The position numbers and the translations under genes were made by a program. The notes below the pieces were generated by a model that saw only the letters and a program-made list of their open reading frames with translations, did no database searches and was not told the DNA's origin. From NCBI RefSeq assembly GCF_002117445.1, contig NZ_CP019937.1:559501-623500 (forward strand): DNA of 64,000 nucleotides, written 5' to 3'. The first letter of the stretch is position 1. The number at the start of each line of letters is the position of its first letter. This document shows positions 18,561-28,664 of the stretch, in pieces. This DNA comes from Ketogulonicigenium robustum (GTDB taxonomy: Bacteria > Pseudomonadota > Alphaproteobacteria > Rhodobacterales > Rhodobacteraceae).

Positions 18561-18887
18561 ATGAAATTCATCGGTTTGTCGACATGCGATACCGCACGCA
18601 AAGCGCGGGTGGCGCTGGAAGGCGCGGGAATCACACTAGAGGTCACGGACGTGCGCAAAGATGGCCTGCGCGACGATGACATCGCCGCCATTGTGGCCGC
18701 GCATGGCGACAAGGCGATTAACCGCGCCTCGACCACATGGCGCGGCCTGAGCGAGGCCGAGCGCGCCCGCCCGGCTGCCGAACTGCTGCGCGACCACCCC
18801 ACACTGATGAAGCGCCCCGCGATTTTCAAAGATGGTCAATGGTATCTGGGCTGGAAGCCGGACGTTCAGGCGGCAGTCCTGAAATGA
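18561..18887 (+). CDS. ArsC/Spx-family protein, YffB type
   Basis: 108 residues, thioredoxin-like fold. It resembles YffB/ArsC-like proteins: MKFIGLSTCDTARKARVAL at the N-terminus with a single redox Cys in CDTARKA, then NRASTTWRGLSEAE, DHPTLMKRPAIF and WYLGWKPDVQ. The lone Cys without the classical arsenate-binding Arg context argues against a true arsenate reductase; a glutathione-dependent thiol role is more likely. ATG at 18561 follows GAGAGGG. A strong terminator lies right after the stop. Confidence 0.88.
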   Translation: MKFIGLSTCDTARKARVALEGAGITLEVTDVRKDGLRDDDIAAIVAAHGDKAINRASTTWRGLSEAERARPAAELLRDHPTLMKRPAIFKDGQWYLGWKPDVQAAVLK

Positions 18888-18915
18888 AAAAGGGGGGCCG
18901 AAGCCCCCCTTTTTT
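18887..18915. terminator. Bidirectional intrinsic terminator
   Basis: A-run, then a 7-bp G/C stem (18892-18898 with 18903-18909) around a CGAA loop, then a T-run (18910-18915). The A and T flanks make it a textbook intrinsic terminator in both directions, serving the YffB-like gene on plus and thrS on minus. Confidence 0.92.
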
Positions 18916-18918
18916 GCT

Positions 18919-20865
18919 TTAGCGCAGATCCGGCGGCAGGGCCGCTGCTTCGGTTTCTGCGATGATCTCGTCCAGCGTCATTGTGGCGGTCTGCGTCTCG
19001 CCCAGACGGCGTACGGTTACGGTCCGCTCCTCGACCTCGCGGGCACCGATGGCCAAGATCAACGGCACTTTGCCCAAGCTGTGCTCGCGCACTTTGTAGT
19101 TGATCTTCTCGTTGCGGGTGTCGGCTTCGGCGCGCACGCCGGCCTCGGCCAATTTGGCGACAACTTCGGCCACGTAATCATCAGCGTCCGATACGATCGA
19201 GGCGACAACGACTTGGCGCGGGGCCAGCCAGAACGGCAGCTTACCCGCGAAGTTTTCGATCAGGATACCCACGAACCGCTCGAACGAGCCGAGGCAGGCA
19301 CGGTGCAGCATGATCGGGCGGTGCTTCGCGCCGTCTTGGCCGATGTAGTTGGCGTCCAGACGCTCGGGCAGGTTGGGGTCGACTTGCAACGTGCCGCACT
19401 GCCAGTCACGGCCGATGGCGTCGGTCAGCACGAATTCCAGCTTGGGGCCATAGAAGGCGCCTTCGCCTTCCTGCACCTCGAAATCGTAACCGGCTTTGCG
19501 GCAGGCGTTGCCCAAGCTTTGTTCGGCGTGATCCCAGCTTTCCTCGGAGCCGATCCGCTTTTCGGGGCGGGTCGACAGCTTTACGCGCCAGCTGTCAAAG
19601 CCCAGATCCGCATAGACGCTGGCCAGAAATTCGATGAATTTCTTGGTCTCGGATTCGATCTGGTCTTCCATGCAGAAGATGTGGCCATCGTCTTGCGTAA
19701 ACCCGCGCACGCGCATGATGCCGTGCAGCGCCCCCGAGGGTTCGTACCGCGCGCAAGACCCGAATTCGGCCATCCGCAGCGGCAGTTCTCGGTAGGATCG
19801 CAGGCCGTGGTTAAAGATCTGCACGTGGCACGGGCAGTTCATCGGCTTCAGCGCGTTGACGACTTTTTCCTTGGCGCCTTCCTCGTCCACTTCCACGATG
19901 AACATATTCTCGCGGTAGTTTTCCCAGTGGCCCGACTTTTCCCACAGCAGGCGGTTGACGACTTGCGGGGTGTTCACTTCGACATAGCCGTCTTTGCGCT
20001 GGCGGCGGCGCATGTAGTCTTGCAGTGCAGTGTAGATCGTCCATCCGTTCGGGTGCCAGAAGACTTGGCCGGGGGCCTCCTCTTGCATGTGGAACAGGTC
20101 CATCTCCTTGCCCAGCTTGCGGTGGTCGCGCTTGGCGGCTTCCTCCAGCCGGTGCAGGTAAGCCTTCAAATCCTCGCGGTTCAAGAAGGCCGCGCCGTAG
20201 ATGCGCTGCAACTGCGCACGGTTCGAATCGCCGCGCCAGTAAGCGCCGGCAATCGACATCAGCTTGAACCCGTCGGCGGGAACTTGGCCGGTGTTTTGCA
20301 GGTGCGGGCCGCGGCACAGGTCTTGCCAATAGCCGTGCCAGTACATCCGCAGCGGCTCGTTCCCCGGAATGGCTTCGATCAGCTCGACCTTATAGGGCTC
20401 GCCGCGGTCTTGGTAATAGGCGATGGCGCGCGCGCGATCCCAGACCTCGGTTTTCACCGGATCACGGGCGTTGATGATCTCTTTCATCTTCTTTTCGATC
20501 AGCCCCAGATCGTCGGGGGTGAACGGCTCGGCGCGGTCAAAGTCGTAGTACCAGCCGTTTTCGATGACGGGACCGATGGTCACTTGCGTGTCGGGCCACA
20601 GCTCTTGCACGGCGCGGGCCATGATGTGGGCCAGATCGTGGCGCACCAGTTCCAGCGCGGGAGCTTCGTCCTTCAGGGTATTGAGGGCGATCGTCGCATC
20701 GGCCGTGATCGGCCATTGCAGATCCCAATGCTTGCCGTCGACATAGGCCGAGACGGCCTTTTTCGCCAGCGAGGTCGAGATGCTGGCCGCAACTTCGGCA
20801 GGCGTGACGCCTGCGTCATATTCACGGCTGTTGCCATCGGGGAATGTCAGGGAAATCTTGGCCAT
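18919..20865 (-). CDS. thrS: Threonine-tRNA ligase
   Basis: 648 residues, full length. It charges tRNA-Thr. Domains in order: N-terminal TGS domain ([19 protein letters not shown]), editing domain with the metal-binding [16 protein letters not shown], class II catalytic core with [35 protein letters not shown] and [14 protein letters not shown], and the anticodon-binding domain from about residue 545. It is divergent from the hydrolase-priA pair by 153 bp. A tRNA-Thr gene lies elsewhere in the window at 40.0 kb. Confidence 0.97.
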   Translation of the reverse strand: MAKISLTFPDGNSREYDAGVTPAEVAASISTSLAKKAVSAYVDGKHWDLQWPITADATIALNTLKDEAPALELVRHDLAHIMARAVQELWPDTQVTIGPVIENGWYYDFDRAEPFTPDDLGLIEKKMKEIINARDPVKTEVWDRARAIAYYQDRGEPYKVELIEAIPGNEPLRMYWHGYWQDLCRGPHLQNTGQVPADGFKLMSIAGAYWRGDSNRAQLQRIYGAAFLNREDLKAYLHRLEEAAKRDHRKLGKEMDLFHMQEEAPGQVFWHPNGWTIYTALQDYMRRRQRKDGYVEVNTPQVVNRLLWEKSGHWENYRENMFIVEVDEEGAKEKVVNALKPMNCPCHVQIFNHGLRSYRELPLRMAEFGSCARYEPSGALHGIMRVRGFTQDDGHIFCMEDQIESETKKFIEFLASVYADLGFDSWRVKLSTRPEKRIGSEESWDHAEQSLGNACRKAGYDFEVQEGEGAFYGPKLEFVLTDAIGRDWQCGTLQVDPNLPERLDANYIGQDGAKHRPIMLHRACLGSFERFVGILIENFAGKLPFWLAPRQVVVASIVSDADDYVAEVVAKLAEAGVRAEADTRNEKINYKVREHSLGKVPLILAIGAREVEERTVTVRRLGETQTATMTLDEIIAETEAAALPPDLR

Positions 20866-21018
20866 TAGCCTAGCTCCTCGTCGGTTTGGCGCCCACAGAA
20901 CGCCCGGTTGCGGGTTATGTTACGGGCGGCTTTGTGATCCTGTGGCGCGGCGGCGTCAAGTCTTGTCTTTGGGGGGCGAAGGGGCCACTTTCACACCAAC
21001 ATCAGAGGGGGCCATGCC

Positions 21019-21756
21019 ATGATCGAACGTTTCATCACACCCGAAGGGCGCGACATTGCGTTTGAGCATCTGCGGGGGCAGGGGCCGACGGTCATGTTCT
21101 GCGGCGGCTACCGTTCGGATATGGAAGGGAACAAGGCGCTGGCCCTGCGCGAATGGGCGCAGGCGCGGGGCCTTGGCTTCATGCGGTTCGACTATTCCGG
21201 CCACGGTATTTCGGGCGGGGAATTTACCGACGGCTGCATTGGCGATTGGGCGGCGGATGCGCGCGCGGTGCTGGCGCGTATCGATGGGCCGGTCGTCTTG
21301 GTGGGCTCGTCCATGGGCGGGTGGATCTCGCTGCTGCTGGCACGCGCCTTTCCCGAACGGTTGGCCGGTCTGGTCACTATTGCAGCAGCGCCCGATTTTA
21401 CCGAAGATCTGGTCTGGGCCAGCCTGAACGATGCGCAAAAGCAAGAAATGCAGACTCATGGCCGCATCTTGCAGCCGTCCGAATATGGCGCGCCTTACCC
21501 CTACACGCTGAAACTGGTCGAGGATGGCCGCAGCAATCTGGTTCTGCGCACCCCGTTGCATCTGCCGTTCCCCGTGCGCCTGTTGCAAGGCACCGCCGAT
21601 GTCGACGTGCCGCCGCAGGTTGCCTATCGCCTGCTGGATCACGTCACGGGCGAGGATATTCGCCTGACGCTGGTCAAGGGGGCAGACCACCGCTTCTCGA
21701 CCCCTGCTTGCCTGCGCATCATCGAAACTGCCGTGGCCGAGGTTGCCGCCCTGTGA
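21019..21756 (+). CDS. Alpha/beta hydrolase
   Basis: 245 residues, a soluble serine hydrolase with no signal peptide. The nucleophile elbow is GSSMGGW (Ser98), the acid is probably Asp194 in GTADVDVP, and the base is His224 in GADHRF. The oxyanion-type FCGGYRSDMEG and RFDYSGHGISGG near the N-terminus resemble the ABHD10/acyl-protein-esterase-like group. The true substrate is unknown. Its TGA overlaps the ATG of priA, so the two are co-translated, although no functional link is obvious. Confidence 0.9.
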   Translation: MIERFITPEGRDIAFEHLRGQGPTVMFCGGYRSDMEGNKALALREWAQARGLGFMRFDYSGHGISGGEFTDGCIGDWAADARAVLARIDGPVVLVGSSMGGWISLLLARAFPERLAGLVTIAAAPDFTEDLVWASLNDAQKQEMQTHGRILQPSEYGAPYPYTLKLVEDGRSNLVLRTPLHLPFPVRLLQGTADVDVPPQVAYRLLDHVTGEDIRLTLVKGADHRFSTPACLRIIETAVAEVAAL

Positions 21757-23936
21757 TGCAACCCGACTTCTCCGAAGGCGCGCTGGTATCGGTTCTAACG
21801 ACCCAGCCCATCGACCGCATGCTGGATTACCGCGCCCCCGAAGGCGGTTGCGATCTGGGTGCGTTGGTCGAGGTGCCTTTGGGGCCGCGTAAAGTGTTGG
21901 GCGTGGTCTGGGGGGCGGGGCAGGGCAACTACGACCTTGCCAAGGTGCGCGCCATCACGCGCCTGCACGATGCGCCCCCCCTGCGGGATGAGATGCGGCG
22001 GTTCTTGGAAAAGGTAGCTGATTACACGCTGTCGCCGCTGCACCAAATGCTGCGGATGACCGTGCGCGCCCCGCAATTGGACGAGGCGACGCGGCTGATT
22101 TACCGCGCGACCGGCCAAACGCCCGACCGCATGACCCCTGCACGGCAGGCCGTGCTGTCGGTGATGGCCGATTTCAGCGGGTTGGCGTTTACATTGGGCG
22201 AGTTGGCCGAGGCTGCTGGCGTGACGCCTTCGGTCATCAAGGGGATGGTCAAGGCCGGGGCCTTGGCCGAGGAAGTCGCCCCGCGCGATTTGCCGTTTCC
22301 CCGTCTTGATCCCGCCCATCCCAGCAAGACCTTGACCGAGGATCAGGCCGACGCGGCTGCCAAGCTGCGCCAATCCGTCGCCAGCGGCCAATATGGCACC
22401 ACGCTGCTGAAGGGGGTGACAGGCTCGGGCAAGACCGAGGTCTATCTGGAGGCCGTCGCCGAGGCCCTCCGCCAAGGCCGCCAAGCCTTGGTGCTGCTGC
22501 CCGAAATCGCTCTGTCTGGCGAATTTCTGCGGCGTGTCGAGGAACGCTTTGGGGCCCGCCCCGCCGAATGGCATTCGGGCATCACGATGACCGAGCGGCG
22601 CCGTGTCTGGAAGATGATCGGCACAGGTGACGCGCAAGTGGTGGTTGGCGCGCGCTCGGCGCTGTTTTTACCGTTCCAAGACCTCGGGTTGGTCGTAGTG
22701 GACGAGGAGCACGACGGGTCTTACAAGCAGGGTGACGGGGTGCTGTATAACGCCCGCGATATGGCGGTGCTGCGCGCCAGCCTGAACGGGGGACATGTTG
22801 TGCTGGCCTCGGCCACGCCCAGTTTGGAAACATGGGCGAATGCCGATAGCGGCAAATACGCCCGCATCGACCTGCATTCCCGCTTTGGCGTCGCCGTGAT
22901 GCCCGACATGCACGCCATCGATATGCGGGCCGAAAAGCTGGCTGGGGGGCATTGGATATCGCCCACCCTGCAAGGCGCGGTGCTGCAGCGGCTGCAGCGG
23001 GGCGAACAGTCGTTGCTGTTTCTGAACCGGCGCGGCTTTGCGCCCGTCACCCTGTGCCGCGCCTGCGGCCAGCAGGTCGCCTGCGAGGAATGCGACGCCC
23101 GCATGGTCGAACACCGCTTCCTGAACCGCTTGGTCTGTCACCAATGCGGCGCGCAGCGCCCCGTGCCGGATGCCTGCCCCTCGTGCGGGGTCGAGGGCAA
23201 GATGGTGCCCGTCGGCCCCGGGGTCGAGCGGTTAGAGGAAGAAGCCAAGCGCACCTTCCCCGAGGCGCGTGTCGTCGTGCTGTCATCCGACCTGTTTGGC
23301 ACCGCCCGCGCGCTGAAGGAAAGAATTGCCGAGATCGCCGATGGCGGGGCCGACATCATCATTGGCACCCAGATCGTCGCCAAGGGGCACAATTTTCCTA
23401 ATCTGACGTTGGTCGGGGTGATTGACGCCGACCTAGGCCTGCAGGGCTCGGATCTGCGGGCGGCGGAAAAGACATTCCAACTGATGCGCCAAGTGGCCGG
23501 ACGGGCAGGGCGGGCCGCTGCGAAAGGCGTGGCCTTGCTGCAAACCTATCAGCCCGAACACCCCGTTTTGCGGGCCATTTTGTCGGGCGATGACGAAGGT
23601 TTCTGGCAGGCCGAGGCCGACCAGCGCCGCGCCGCAGGCGTGCCGCCCTATGGCCGCATGGCGGGAATCATCATCTCCTCTCCCGATTTGCAGGCGGCGT
23701 TTGATATCGGCAACCGCCTGCAGCGCGCCGCTGACCCGCTGCGCGCGCGCGGGATTGAGGTTTACGGTCCCGCGCCAGCACCCATCGCGCGGGTGCGCGG
23801 GCGGCACCGCGTGCGGCTACTGGTGAAGGCCGCTAAATCGGTGCATTTGCAGGCGGCTTTGGCGCAGTGGTGCGCCCTGCCGTTACCACCTGAGATGCGG
23901 CTGACCATTGACATTGACCCGCAATCCTTCTTGTGA
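21756..23936 (+). CDS. priA: Primosomal replication restart helicase PriA
   Basis: 726 residues. The 3'-5' helicase that reloads the replisome at stalled forks. The N-terminal DNA-binding domain comes first. The helicase core has Walker A GVTGSGKTEVYLEAV, Walker B VVDEEHDGSYKQ and ASATPSLETW. The zinc region has eight cysteines in four pairs (CRAC, CEEC, CHQC, CPSC), followed by IIGTQIVAKGHNFP and QVAGRAGRA. The correct start is the ATG at 21756, inside the hydrolase stop; the long upstream extension is a shadow of the hydrolase gene. Confidence 0.96.
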   Translation: MQPDFSEGALVSVLTTQPIDRMLDYRAPEGGCDLGALVEVPLGPRKVLGVVWGAGQGNYDLAKVRAITRLHDAPPLRDEMRRFLEKVADYTLSPLHQMLRMTVRAPQLDEATRLIYRATGQTPDRMTPARQAVLSVMADFSGLAFTLGELAEAAGVTPSVIKGMVKAGALAEEVAPRDLPFPRLDPAHPSKTLTEDQADAAAKLRQSVASGQYGTTLLKGVTGSGKTEVYLEAVAEALRQGRQALVLLPEIALSGEFLRRVEERFGARPAEWHSGITMTERRRVWKMIGTGDAQVVVGARSALFLPFQDLGLVVVDEEHDGSYKQGDGVLYNARDMAVLRASLNGGHVVLASATPSLETWANADSGKYARIDLHSRFGVAVMPDMHAIDMRAEKLAGGHWISPTLQGAVLQRLQRGEQSLLFLNRRGFAPVTLCRACGQQVACEECDARMVEHRFLNRLVCHQCGAQRPVPDACPSCGVEGKMVPVGPGVERLEEEAKRTFPEARVVVLSSDLFGTARALKERIAEIADGGADIIIGTQIVAKGHNFPNLTLVGVIDADLGLQGSDLRAAEKTFQLMRQVAGRAGRAAAKGVALLQTYQPEHPVLRAILSGDDEGFWQAEADQRRAAGVPPYGRMAGIIISSPDLQAAFDIGNRLQRAADPLRARGIEVYGPAPAPIARVRGRHRVRLLVKAAKSVHLQAALAQWCALPLPPEMRLTIDIDPQSFL

Positions 23937-24008
23937 AGAACAAATAGTCGAAATGCGCGGCCTCGATGTTTATATTGGGGCCATCCAATCCATTGAAAGG
24001 CCGTTACC

Positions 24009-24656
24009 ATGTTCTCGCTTTTTGGAACCAAGGACGTGATGGTCGCCCCGCAAGACGCATTGCCGGGCCGCGCCAACGCCATTCCCACCGCCACGACGCA
24101 CTTCGTCAACGGCAGTGATCTGCACACCGTGCCCGCAGGCGCAGAAGTTGCCATGTTCGGCGCGGGCTGCTTTTGGGGGGTCGAGCGTGTGTTCTGGCAG
24201 TTGCCCGGCGTGATCTCGACGTCGGTCGGGTATGCGGGTGGCTACACCCCGAACCCAACTTACGAGGAGGTCTGCACCGGCCTGACCGGCCATACCGAGG
24301 TTGTGCGCGTGGTCTTCGACCCCGCTCAGATCAGCTATGACGACCTGCTGAAAGTGTTCTGGGAAAATCACGACCCGACCCAAGGCATGCGTCAGGGCAA
24401 CGACCGCGGGACGCAATACCGCTCGGCGATCTACACCTATAGTGCGGCGCAAAAGCAAGCGGCGCTGGCCTCGCGCGATGCCTTTGGCGCGCGTTTGGGC
24501 GATGCGGGCTTTGGTGCGATCACCACCGAAATCGCGGACGTGCCAAACTATTTCTACGCCGAAGATTACCACCAGCAATATCTGGCCAAGAACCCCGACG
24601 GGTATTGCGGCATCGCCGGCACTGGCGTGACCTGCCCCATCGGCCTTGGCGTCTGA
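24009..24656 (+). CDS. msrA: Peptide-methionine (S)-S-oxide reductase
   Basis: 215 residues. It repairs methionine-S-sulfoxide in proteins. The catalytic motif is [14 protein letters not shown], followed by [45 protein letters not shown] and AEDYHQQYL. Resolving cysteines sit at the C-terminus ([13 protein letters not shown]). The ~40-residue N-terminal extension is that of the longer MsrA form. It is 15 bp upstream of prmA and probably cotranscribed with it. Confidence 0.96.
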   Translation: MFSLFGTKDVMVAPQDALPGRANAIPTATTHFVNGSDLHTVPAGAEVAMFGAGCFWGVERVFWQLPGVISTSVGYAGGYTPNPTYEEVCTGLTGHTEVVRVVFDPAQISYDDLLKVFWENHDPTQGMRQGNDRGTQYRSAIYTYSAAQKQAALASRDAFGARLGDAGFGAITTEIADVPNYFYAEDYHQQYLAKNPDGYCGIAGTGVTCPIGLGV

Positions 24657-24671
24657 ACGAAAGCGATCCAT

Positions 24672-25535
24672 ATGACGATGTATTCGGCCCACACGACCGC
24701 CCCCGACCAAGACAGCGCCGAGGCGCTGGGCGAAGCGCTGGAAGAGCTGGAGCCTTTTGGCGTCGGCGTTTTCGAGATCGAGGACGGCTCGGGCCTGTAC
24801 GAGATCGGCGTGCATTTCGAGGAAAAACCCGACGAGATCATGCTGGATCTGATCGCCGTCAGCTATGGCGCGAAACCGTTCGTCGTGTCCGAGGTGCCCG
24901 ATGTCGACTGGGTGGCCAAGGTCAAGCGCGAGCTATCGCCCGTCGAGGCGGGCCGGTTCTTCGTCTATGGCAGCCATGACGCCGACAAGGTGCCCGCGGG
25001 CCGCATGCCCCTGTTGATCGAGGCCGCCATGGCCTTTGGCACCGGCCACCACAGCACCACTTTGGGCTGCCTGCTGGCGCTTGACCGGCTGGCGGATGAA
25101 GGGTTCCATTCGGCCAACACCGCCGATATCGGCGCGGGCACAGCCGTTCTGGCCATGGCCGCAGCGCATCTGTGGCCCGAAACGGTGATCGCCAGCGATA
25201 TCGACCCGGTGGCGGTGGATGTTGCGGCTGCCAACGTGGCGGCAAACGGCATGGATGGCCGCGTGATCTGCGTCGAGGCGGCAGGCTTTGACGCCGCCCC
25301 GCTGCGCGCGCGTGCGCCGTATCAGCTGGTGTTTGCGAACATCCTGAAAGGCCCGCTGGTTGCCCTTGCCCCTGAAATGGGCGGCAATGTCGTGCCCGGC
25401 GGGTATATCATCTTGTCGGGCATTTTGAACGAACAAGCCGATAGCGTCATCGCTGTCTATGAAGAAGCTGGTTTTGCCCTAAAGGCGCGTGATCAGATCA
25501 CAGACTGGACCATCCTGACGATGGTGCGCACCTAA
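24672..25535 (+). CDS. prmA: Ribosomal protein L11 methyltransferase
   Basis: 287 residues. It trimethylates L11 at several sites using SAM. The N-terminal L11-recognition domain is divergent. The methyltransferase core is clear: [18 protein letters not shown], then the SAM-binding [18 protein letters not shown] and [21 protein letters not shown], and [19 protein letters not shown] at 24672 is 15 bp after msrA. A strong terminator follows directly. Confidence 0.93.
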   Translation: MTMYSAHTTAPDQDSAEALGEALEELEPFGVGVFEIEDGSGLYEIGVHFEEKPDEIMLDLIAVSYGAKPFVVSEVPDVDWVAKVKRELSPVEAGRFFVYGSHDADKVPAGRMPLLIEAAMAFGTGHHSTTLGCLLALDRLADEGFHSANTADIGAGTAVLAMAAAHLWPETVIASDIDPVAVDVAAANVAANGMDGRVICVEAAGFDAAPLRARAPYQLVFANILKGPLVALAPEMGGNVVPGGYIILSGILNEQADSVIAVYEEAGFALKARDQITDWTILTMVRT

Positions 25536-25538
25536 AAC

Positions 25539-25569
25539 AAAAGGCGGGGCATATTTGCCCCGCCTTTTT
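25539..25569. terminator. Bidirectional terminator, prmA/rodA
   Basis: A 13-bp perfect stem (25539-25551 with 25556-25568), 4-nt loop, A-rich on the left and T5 on the right. It ends prmA on plus, and its far arm includes the first bases of the rodA stop codon on minus, so it can also end the rod-shape operon. Confidence 0.92.
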
Positions 25570-26707
25570 ATCTGGGGCGGTGGACATGGGCGCTTTGCAG
25601 CAGTCCGAACGCCGCCAGCATCACCATCAGCTGCGATCCGCCATAAGATACCAGCGGCAGCGGCACGCCCACCACCGGTGCCAGTCCCATCACCATCATC
25701 ATATTCACGGCAAATAGCGCAAAGAAGCTGGTCGAAATGCCCATGATCACCAGCGACGAATAGCGGTCGCGGTTCGACAGGGCCGATGACAGGCAGAAGA
25801 ACATCACCAGCCCGTAGAGCACCAGTAATGTCATCGATCCAATGAAGCCGAATTCCTCGGCCAAGGTGTTAAAGATGAAGTCGGTTTGCTTTTCGGGCAG
25901 AAAGTTCAGCCGCGACTGTGTTCCCTGCATGAACCCGCGCCCCGTCAGCCCGCCAGAGCCCAATGCAATCGTCGCTTGGTTGATATTGTAGCCCGCGCCC
26001 AAGGGGTCATGCGAGGGGTTGAGGAACGTGTCGATCCGCCGGTACTGGTAGTCGTGTAGAAACTGCCACGACGTCCCGCGCGAGGCGAAAATAGCCCAAA
26101 TTCCTGCCGCGCCGCTGCCGACCACCGTCGCGAAATAGGCCCAGTGCACGCCTGCCACCCACATCATCACCCCGCCGGTCATGATGATCAGCATGGCAGT
26201 GCCTAGGTTGGGCTGCAGGAAGACAAGGCCCGCAGGCAGCAAAATCAGGACAAGCGGCACCAAAACCCAGAACGGGTGCGAGACCTTTTTGGGCGGCAAC
26301 CAGTCGTAATAGGCGGCCAGCATCATCACCATCGCGATCTTGGCGGGCTCTGATGGTTGGATGCGGATCGGCCCTAATTCCAGCCAGCGCTGCGCGCCCA
26401 TGCCGATGTGCCCGAACAGTTCCACCCCCAGCAGCAACGCCAGCGCGGCTAGATAGGCGATAACGGTCAGGTTCTTCCAGATCCAGATCGGCACCATCGC
26501 GATGACGAACATCAGCACCATGCCGATGGCAAAGCGCTTCATCTGCGGCTCGGCCCATGTCTCGATATTGCCGCCAGCGATGGAGTAGAGCATCAAAAAG
26601 CCCGCGCAGCACAGCGCCACAACCAGCAAGATGATCGGCCAGTTCAGATACAGTAGCTTGCGGATGCCCGTGGGCACGCTTTTCAAATTGTAGTTCAGAT
26701 AGGTCAT
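25568..26707 (-). CDS. rodA: SEDS peptidoglycan polymerase RodA
   Basis: 379 residues with about ten membrane helices. It is the glycosyltransferase of the elongasome that polymerises glycan strands with PBP2. Family signatures are GAQRWLELGPIRIQPSEPAKIAMV, FLNPSHDPLGAGYNINQATIALGSGG, GRGFMQGTQSRLNFLPEKQTDFIF and PLPLVSYGGSQ. Its ATG overlaps the mrdA stop (ATGA). It is the last gene of the mreB-mreC-mreD-mrdA-rodA operon. Confidence 0.97.
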   Translation of the reverse strand: MTYLNYNLKSVPTGIRKLLYLNWPIILLVVALCCAGFLMLYSIAGGNIETWAEPQMKRFAIGMVLMFVIAMVPIWIWKNLTVIAYLAALALLLGVELFGHIGMGAQRWLELGPIRIQPSEPAKIAMVMMLAAYYDWLPPKKVSHPFWVLVPLVLILLPAGLVFLQPNLGTAMLIIMTGGVMMWVAGVHWAYFATVVGSGAAGIWAIFASRGTSWQFLHDYQYRRIDTFLNPSHDPLGAGYNINQATIALGSGGLTGRGFMQGTQSRLNFLPEKQTDFIFNTLAEEFGFIGSMTLLVLYGLVMFFCLSSALSNRDRYSSLVIMGISTSFFALFAVNMMMVMGLAPVVGVPLPLVSYGGSQLMVMLAAFGLLQSAHVHRPR

Positions 26708-28644
26708 GCGCCAGCCTCGATCCGGCCGCGCTCTTGCAAAAGGTTGCGGACGCGGTCTTGGATTTCGGTGGCGCGCCCGCGCGTGGCGGCGGGGTAGGCC
26801 TCGGGGGCGGGGAAGCCGCCTGCCAACGCTTGCATCGTCACATCGCGCCCGATGGGGCCCGCGACGCTGCCACCGCCGCCGCCGTGTTCGACCACAACCG
26901 CAACCGCGTATTTTGGCGCGTCAAAAGGCGCAAAGTCGATCCACAGCGCGTGGTCGCGGCGTTCCCATGGCAGCTGGTCGTTCGACGTCACCCCGCGGGC
27001 GCGTTCCTCGGGGGTGATGCGACGGACTTGGCTGGTGCCGGTTTTGCCCGCCATCTTGACCCCGTCGATGTCGAACCGCGTGCCATAGGCCGTGCCGCGC
27101 TGGTGGTTGACCACATCGAACATCGACTGCCGCGTGCGGCGCAGGAAGTTTTCGTTCAGGCCCAGACTCTCGCCGCCGATGATGGGCTGCACCACGCCAT
27201 CGACGGCGTGGATCAGGCGCGGTTCCACATTGCGACCGGTGGCCAGACGCGCGGTCATCACGGCCAGCTGCAGTGGCGAGGCCAGCACATAGCCTTGGCC
27301 GATCGAGGCGTTGACGGTGTCGCCGATCCGCCATTCCTCGCCGCGCACCTCGCGCTTCCATTGGCGGTCGGGGGCAAGGCCGCTGGCGACGGCGGACAGC
27401 GGCAGGTCATGGCGCACACCGATGCCCATTTTGCGCGCCATTGCGGCCATCGCGTCGATACCCACCCGCTGCGATACTTCGTAGTAATAGCAGTCGCAGC
27501 TGAATTTCAGGCTGTCGTTGAAATTGACATTGCCATGCCCGCCGGCGCGCCAGCAGTGGAAGCGGGTGCCCGACACCTCGACGAAGCCGCGGCAGTAGAT
27601 TGTTTCCTCGGGGGTCAGAACGCCAGCTTCCATCGCGGCCAGCGCAGTGACGGCCTTGAACGTCGACCCCGGCGGGTAGGTGCCCTGAAAGGCCTTGGCG
27701 GCCAGCGGGCGATACATGTTTTCGTTCAGCCCCGTCCAGTCGGGCACCGAAATGCCGCGCACGAACAGGTTCGGGTCAAACGAGGGCGCGCTGCCGATGG
27801 CGCGCAGATCGCCGGTTTCACAATCCATCACCACGCAGGCGGCGCTTTCGCCATCCAGACGGGCCTCGACATAGGCCTGCAGCTTTGAATCCAGCGTCAG
27901 CTGGATATCGGCGCCGCTGTCGCCTTCTTGCCGGTCAAGCTCGCGCATGACGCGGCCTAGGGCGTTCACCTCGATCCGGCGCGTGCCGGCAGTGCCGCGC
28001 ATGGCGTTTTCCAGCTTGTTCTCGACACCGGTTTTGCCGATCTGAAAGCGCGGAATTTGCAAGATGGGGTCAGGTTCGGAAATTAGCGACAGGTCGTATT
28101 CGCTGACAGGCCCGACGTAACCCACCACATGTGCGGTGTCCTGCCCGTGGGGGTAGACGCGCGACAGGCCAACCTCGGCCGAGATGCCGGGCAGGGCAGG
28201 GGCGTTGACGTGGACGCGCGCAACCTCGTCCCATGTGATGCGTTCAATAACGGTCACGGGCAAGAAGGCGGGGCGGCGGGCGACTTCCTCGCGGGTGCGG
28301 GCGATGTCTTCGGGGGTGAGGGTGATGATACGGGCCAGACGGTTCAGAACGTCTTCGACATCGCCCGCATTTTCGCGCACGATCACAATACGATAGACGG
28401 GTTCGTTGGTTGCAAGCGCGACGCCGTTGATGTCAAAAATCAGCCCGCGCGCGGGGGGGATCAGCTGCACAGAGATGCGGTTTTCTTCGGCCAGCAGCCG
28501 GAACTGGTCGGCTTTGTCGACCTGCAACTGGTGCATCCGCCAGCCCAGCAGCCCCATCACGCCGACCTGCGCCGCCGACAACAGCAGGGCCCGCCGCGTA
28601 AAACGGGGGCCCCGTTCGGTGGTGTCGCGCTGTCCTTGTATCAT
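26704..28644 (-). CDS. mrdA: Penicillin-binding protein 2
   Basis: 646 residues. Elongasome transpeptidase (class B PBP), one N-terminal membrane anchor (about 20-38) and a periplasmic body. The dimerisation domain shows PPARGLIFDINGVALATN. The transpeptidase motifs are SxxK in TYPPGSTFKAVTAL, SxD in SCDCYYYEV, and KTG in MAGKTGTSQVRR. The ATG at 28644 (MIQGQRDTTERGP) is 20 bp after mreD; upstream in-frame sequence is mreD shadow. The C-terminal tail is Arg/Glu-rich. Confidence 0.96.
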   Translation of the reverse strand: MIQGQRDTTERGPRFTRRALLLSAAQVGVMGLLGWRMHQLQVDKADQFRLLAEENRISVQLIPPARGLIFDINGVALATNEPVYRIVIVRENAGDVEDVLNRLARIITLTPEDIARTREEVARRPAFLPVTVIERITWDEVARVHVNAPALPGISAEVGLSRVYPHGQDTAHVVGYVGPVSEYDLSLISEPDPILQIPRFQIGKTGVENKLENAMRGTAGTRRIEVNALGRVMRELDRQEGDSGADIQLTLDSKLQAYVEARLDGESAACVVMDCETGDLRAIGSAPSFDPNLFVRGISVPDWTGLNENMYRPLAAKAFQGTYPPGSTFKAVTALAAMEAGVLTPEETIYCRGFVEVSGTRFHCWRAGGHGNVNFNDSLKFSCDCYYYEVSQRVGIDAMAAMARKMGIGVRHDLPLSAVASGLAPDRQWKREVRGEEWRIGDTVNASIGQGYVLASPLQLAVMTARLATGRNVEPRLIHAVDGVVQPIIGGESLGLNENFLRRTRQSMFDVVNHQRGTAYGTRFDIDGVKMAGKTGTSQVRRITPEERARGVTSNDQLPWERRDHALWIDFAPFDAPKYAVAVVVEHGGGGGSVAGPIGRDVTMQALAGGFPAPEAYPAATRGRATEIQDRVRNLLQERGRIEAGA

Positions 28645-28664
28645 CTTCTGTGTGCCATCCGTTA

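Noticed and set aside
18561-18887. Arsenate reductase
   Set aside because: The protein has the ArsC/Spx fold but YffB-like motifs and no arsenic genes nearby, so arsenate reduction is not supported.
19081-20868. 595-codon open frame on plus opposite thrS
   Set aside because: Exact antisense of threonyl-tRNA synthetase; no protein-like features.
21153-21755. 201-codon N-terminal extension of priA
   Set aside because: It reads the hydrolase gene in another frame; PriA proteins begin at the ATG at 21756.
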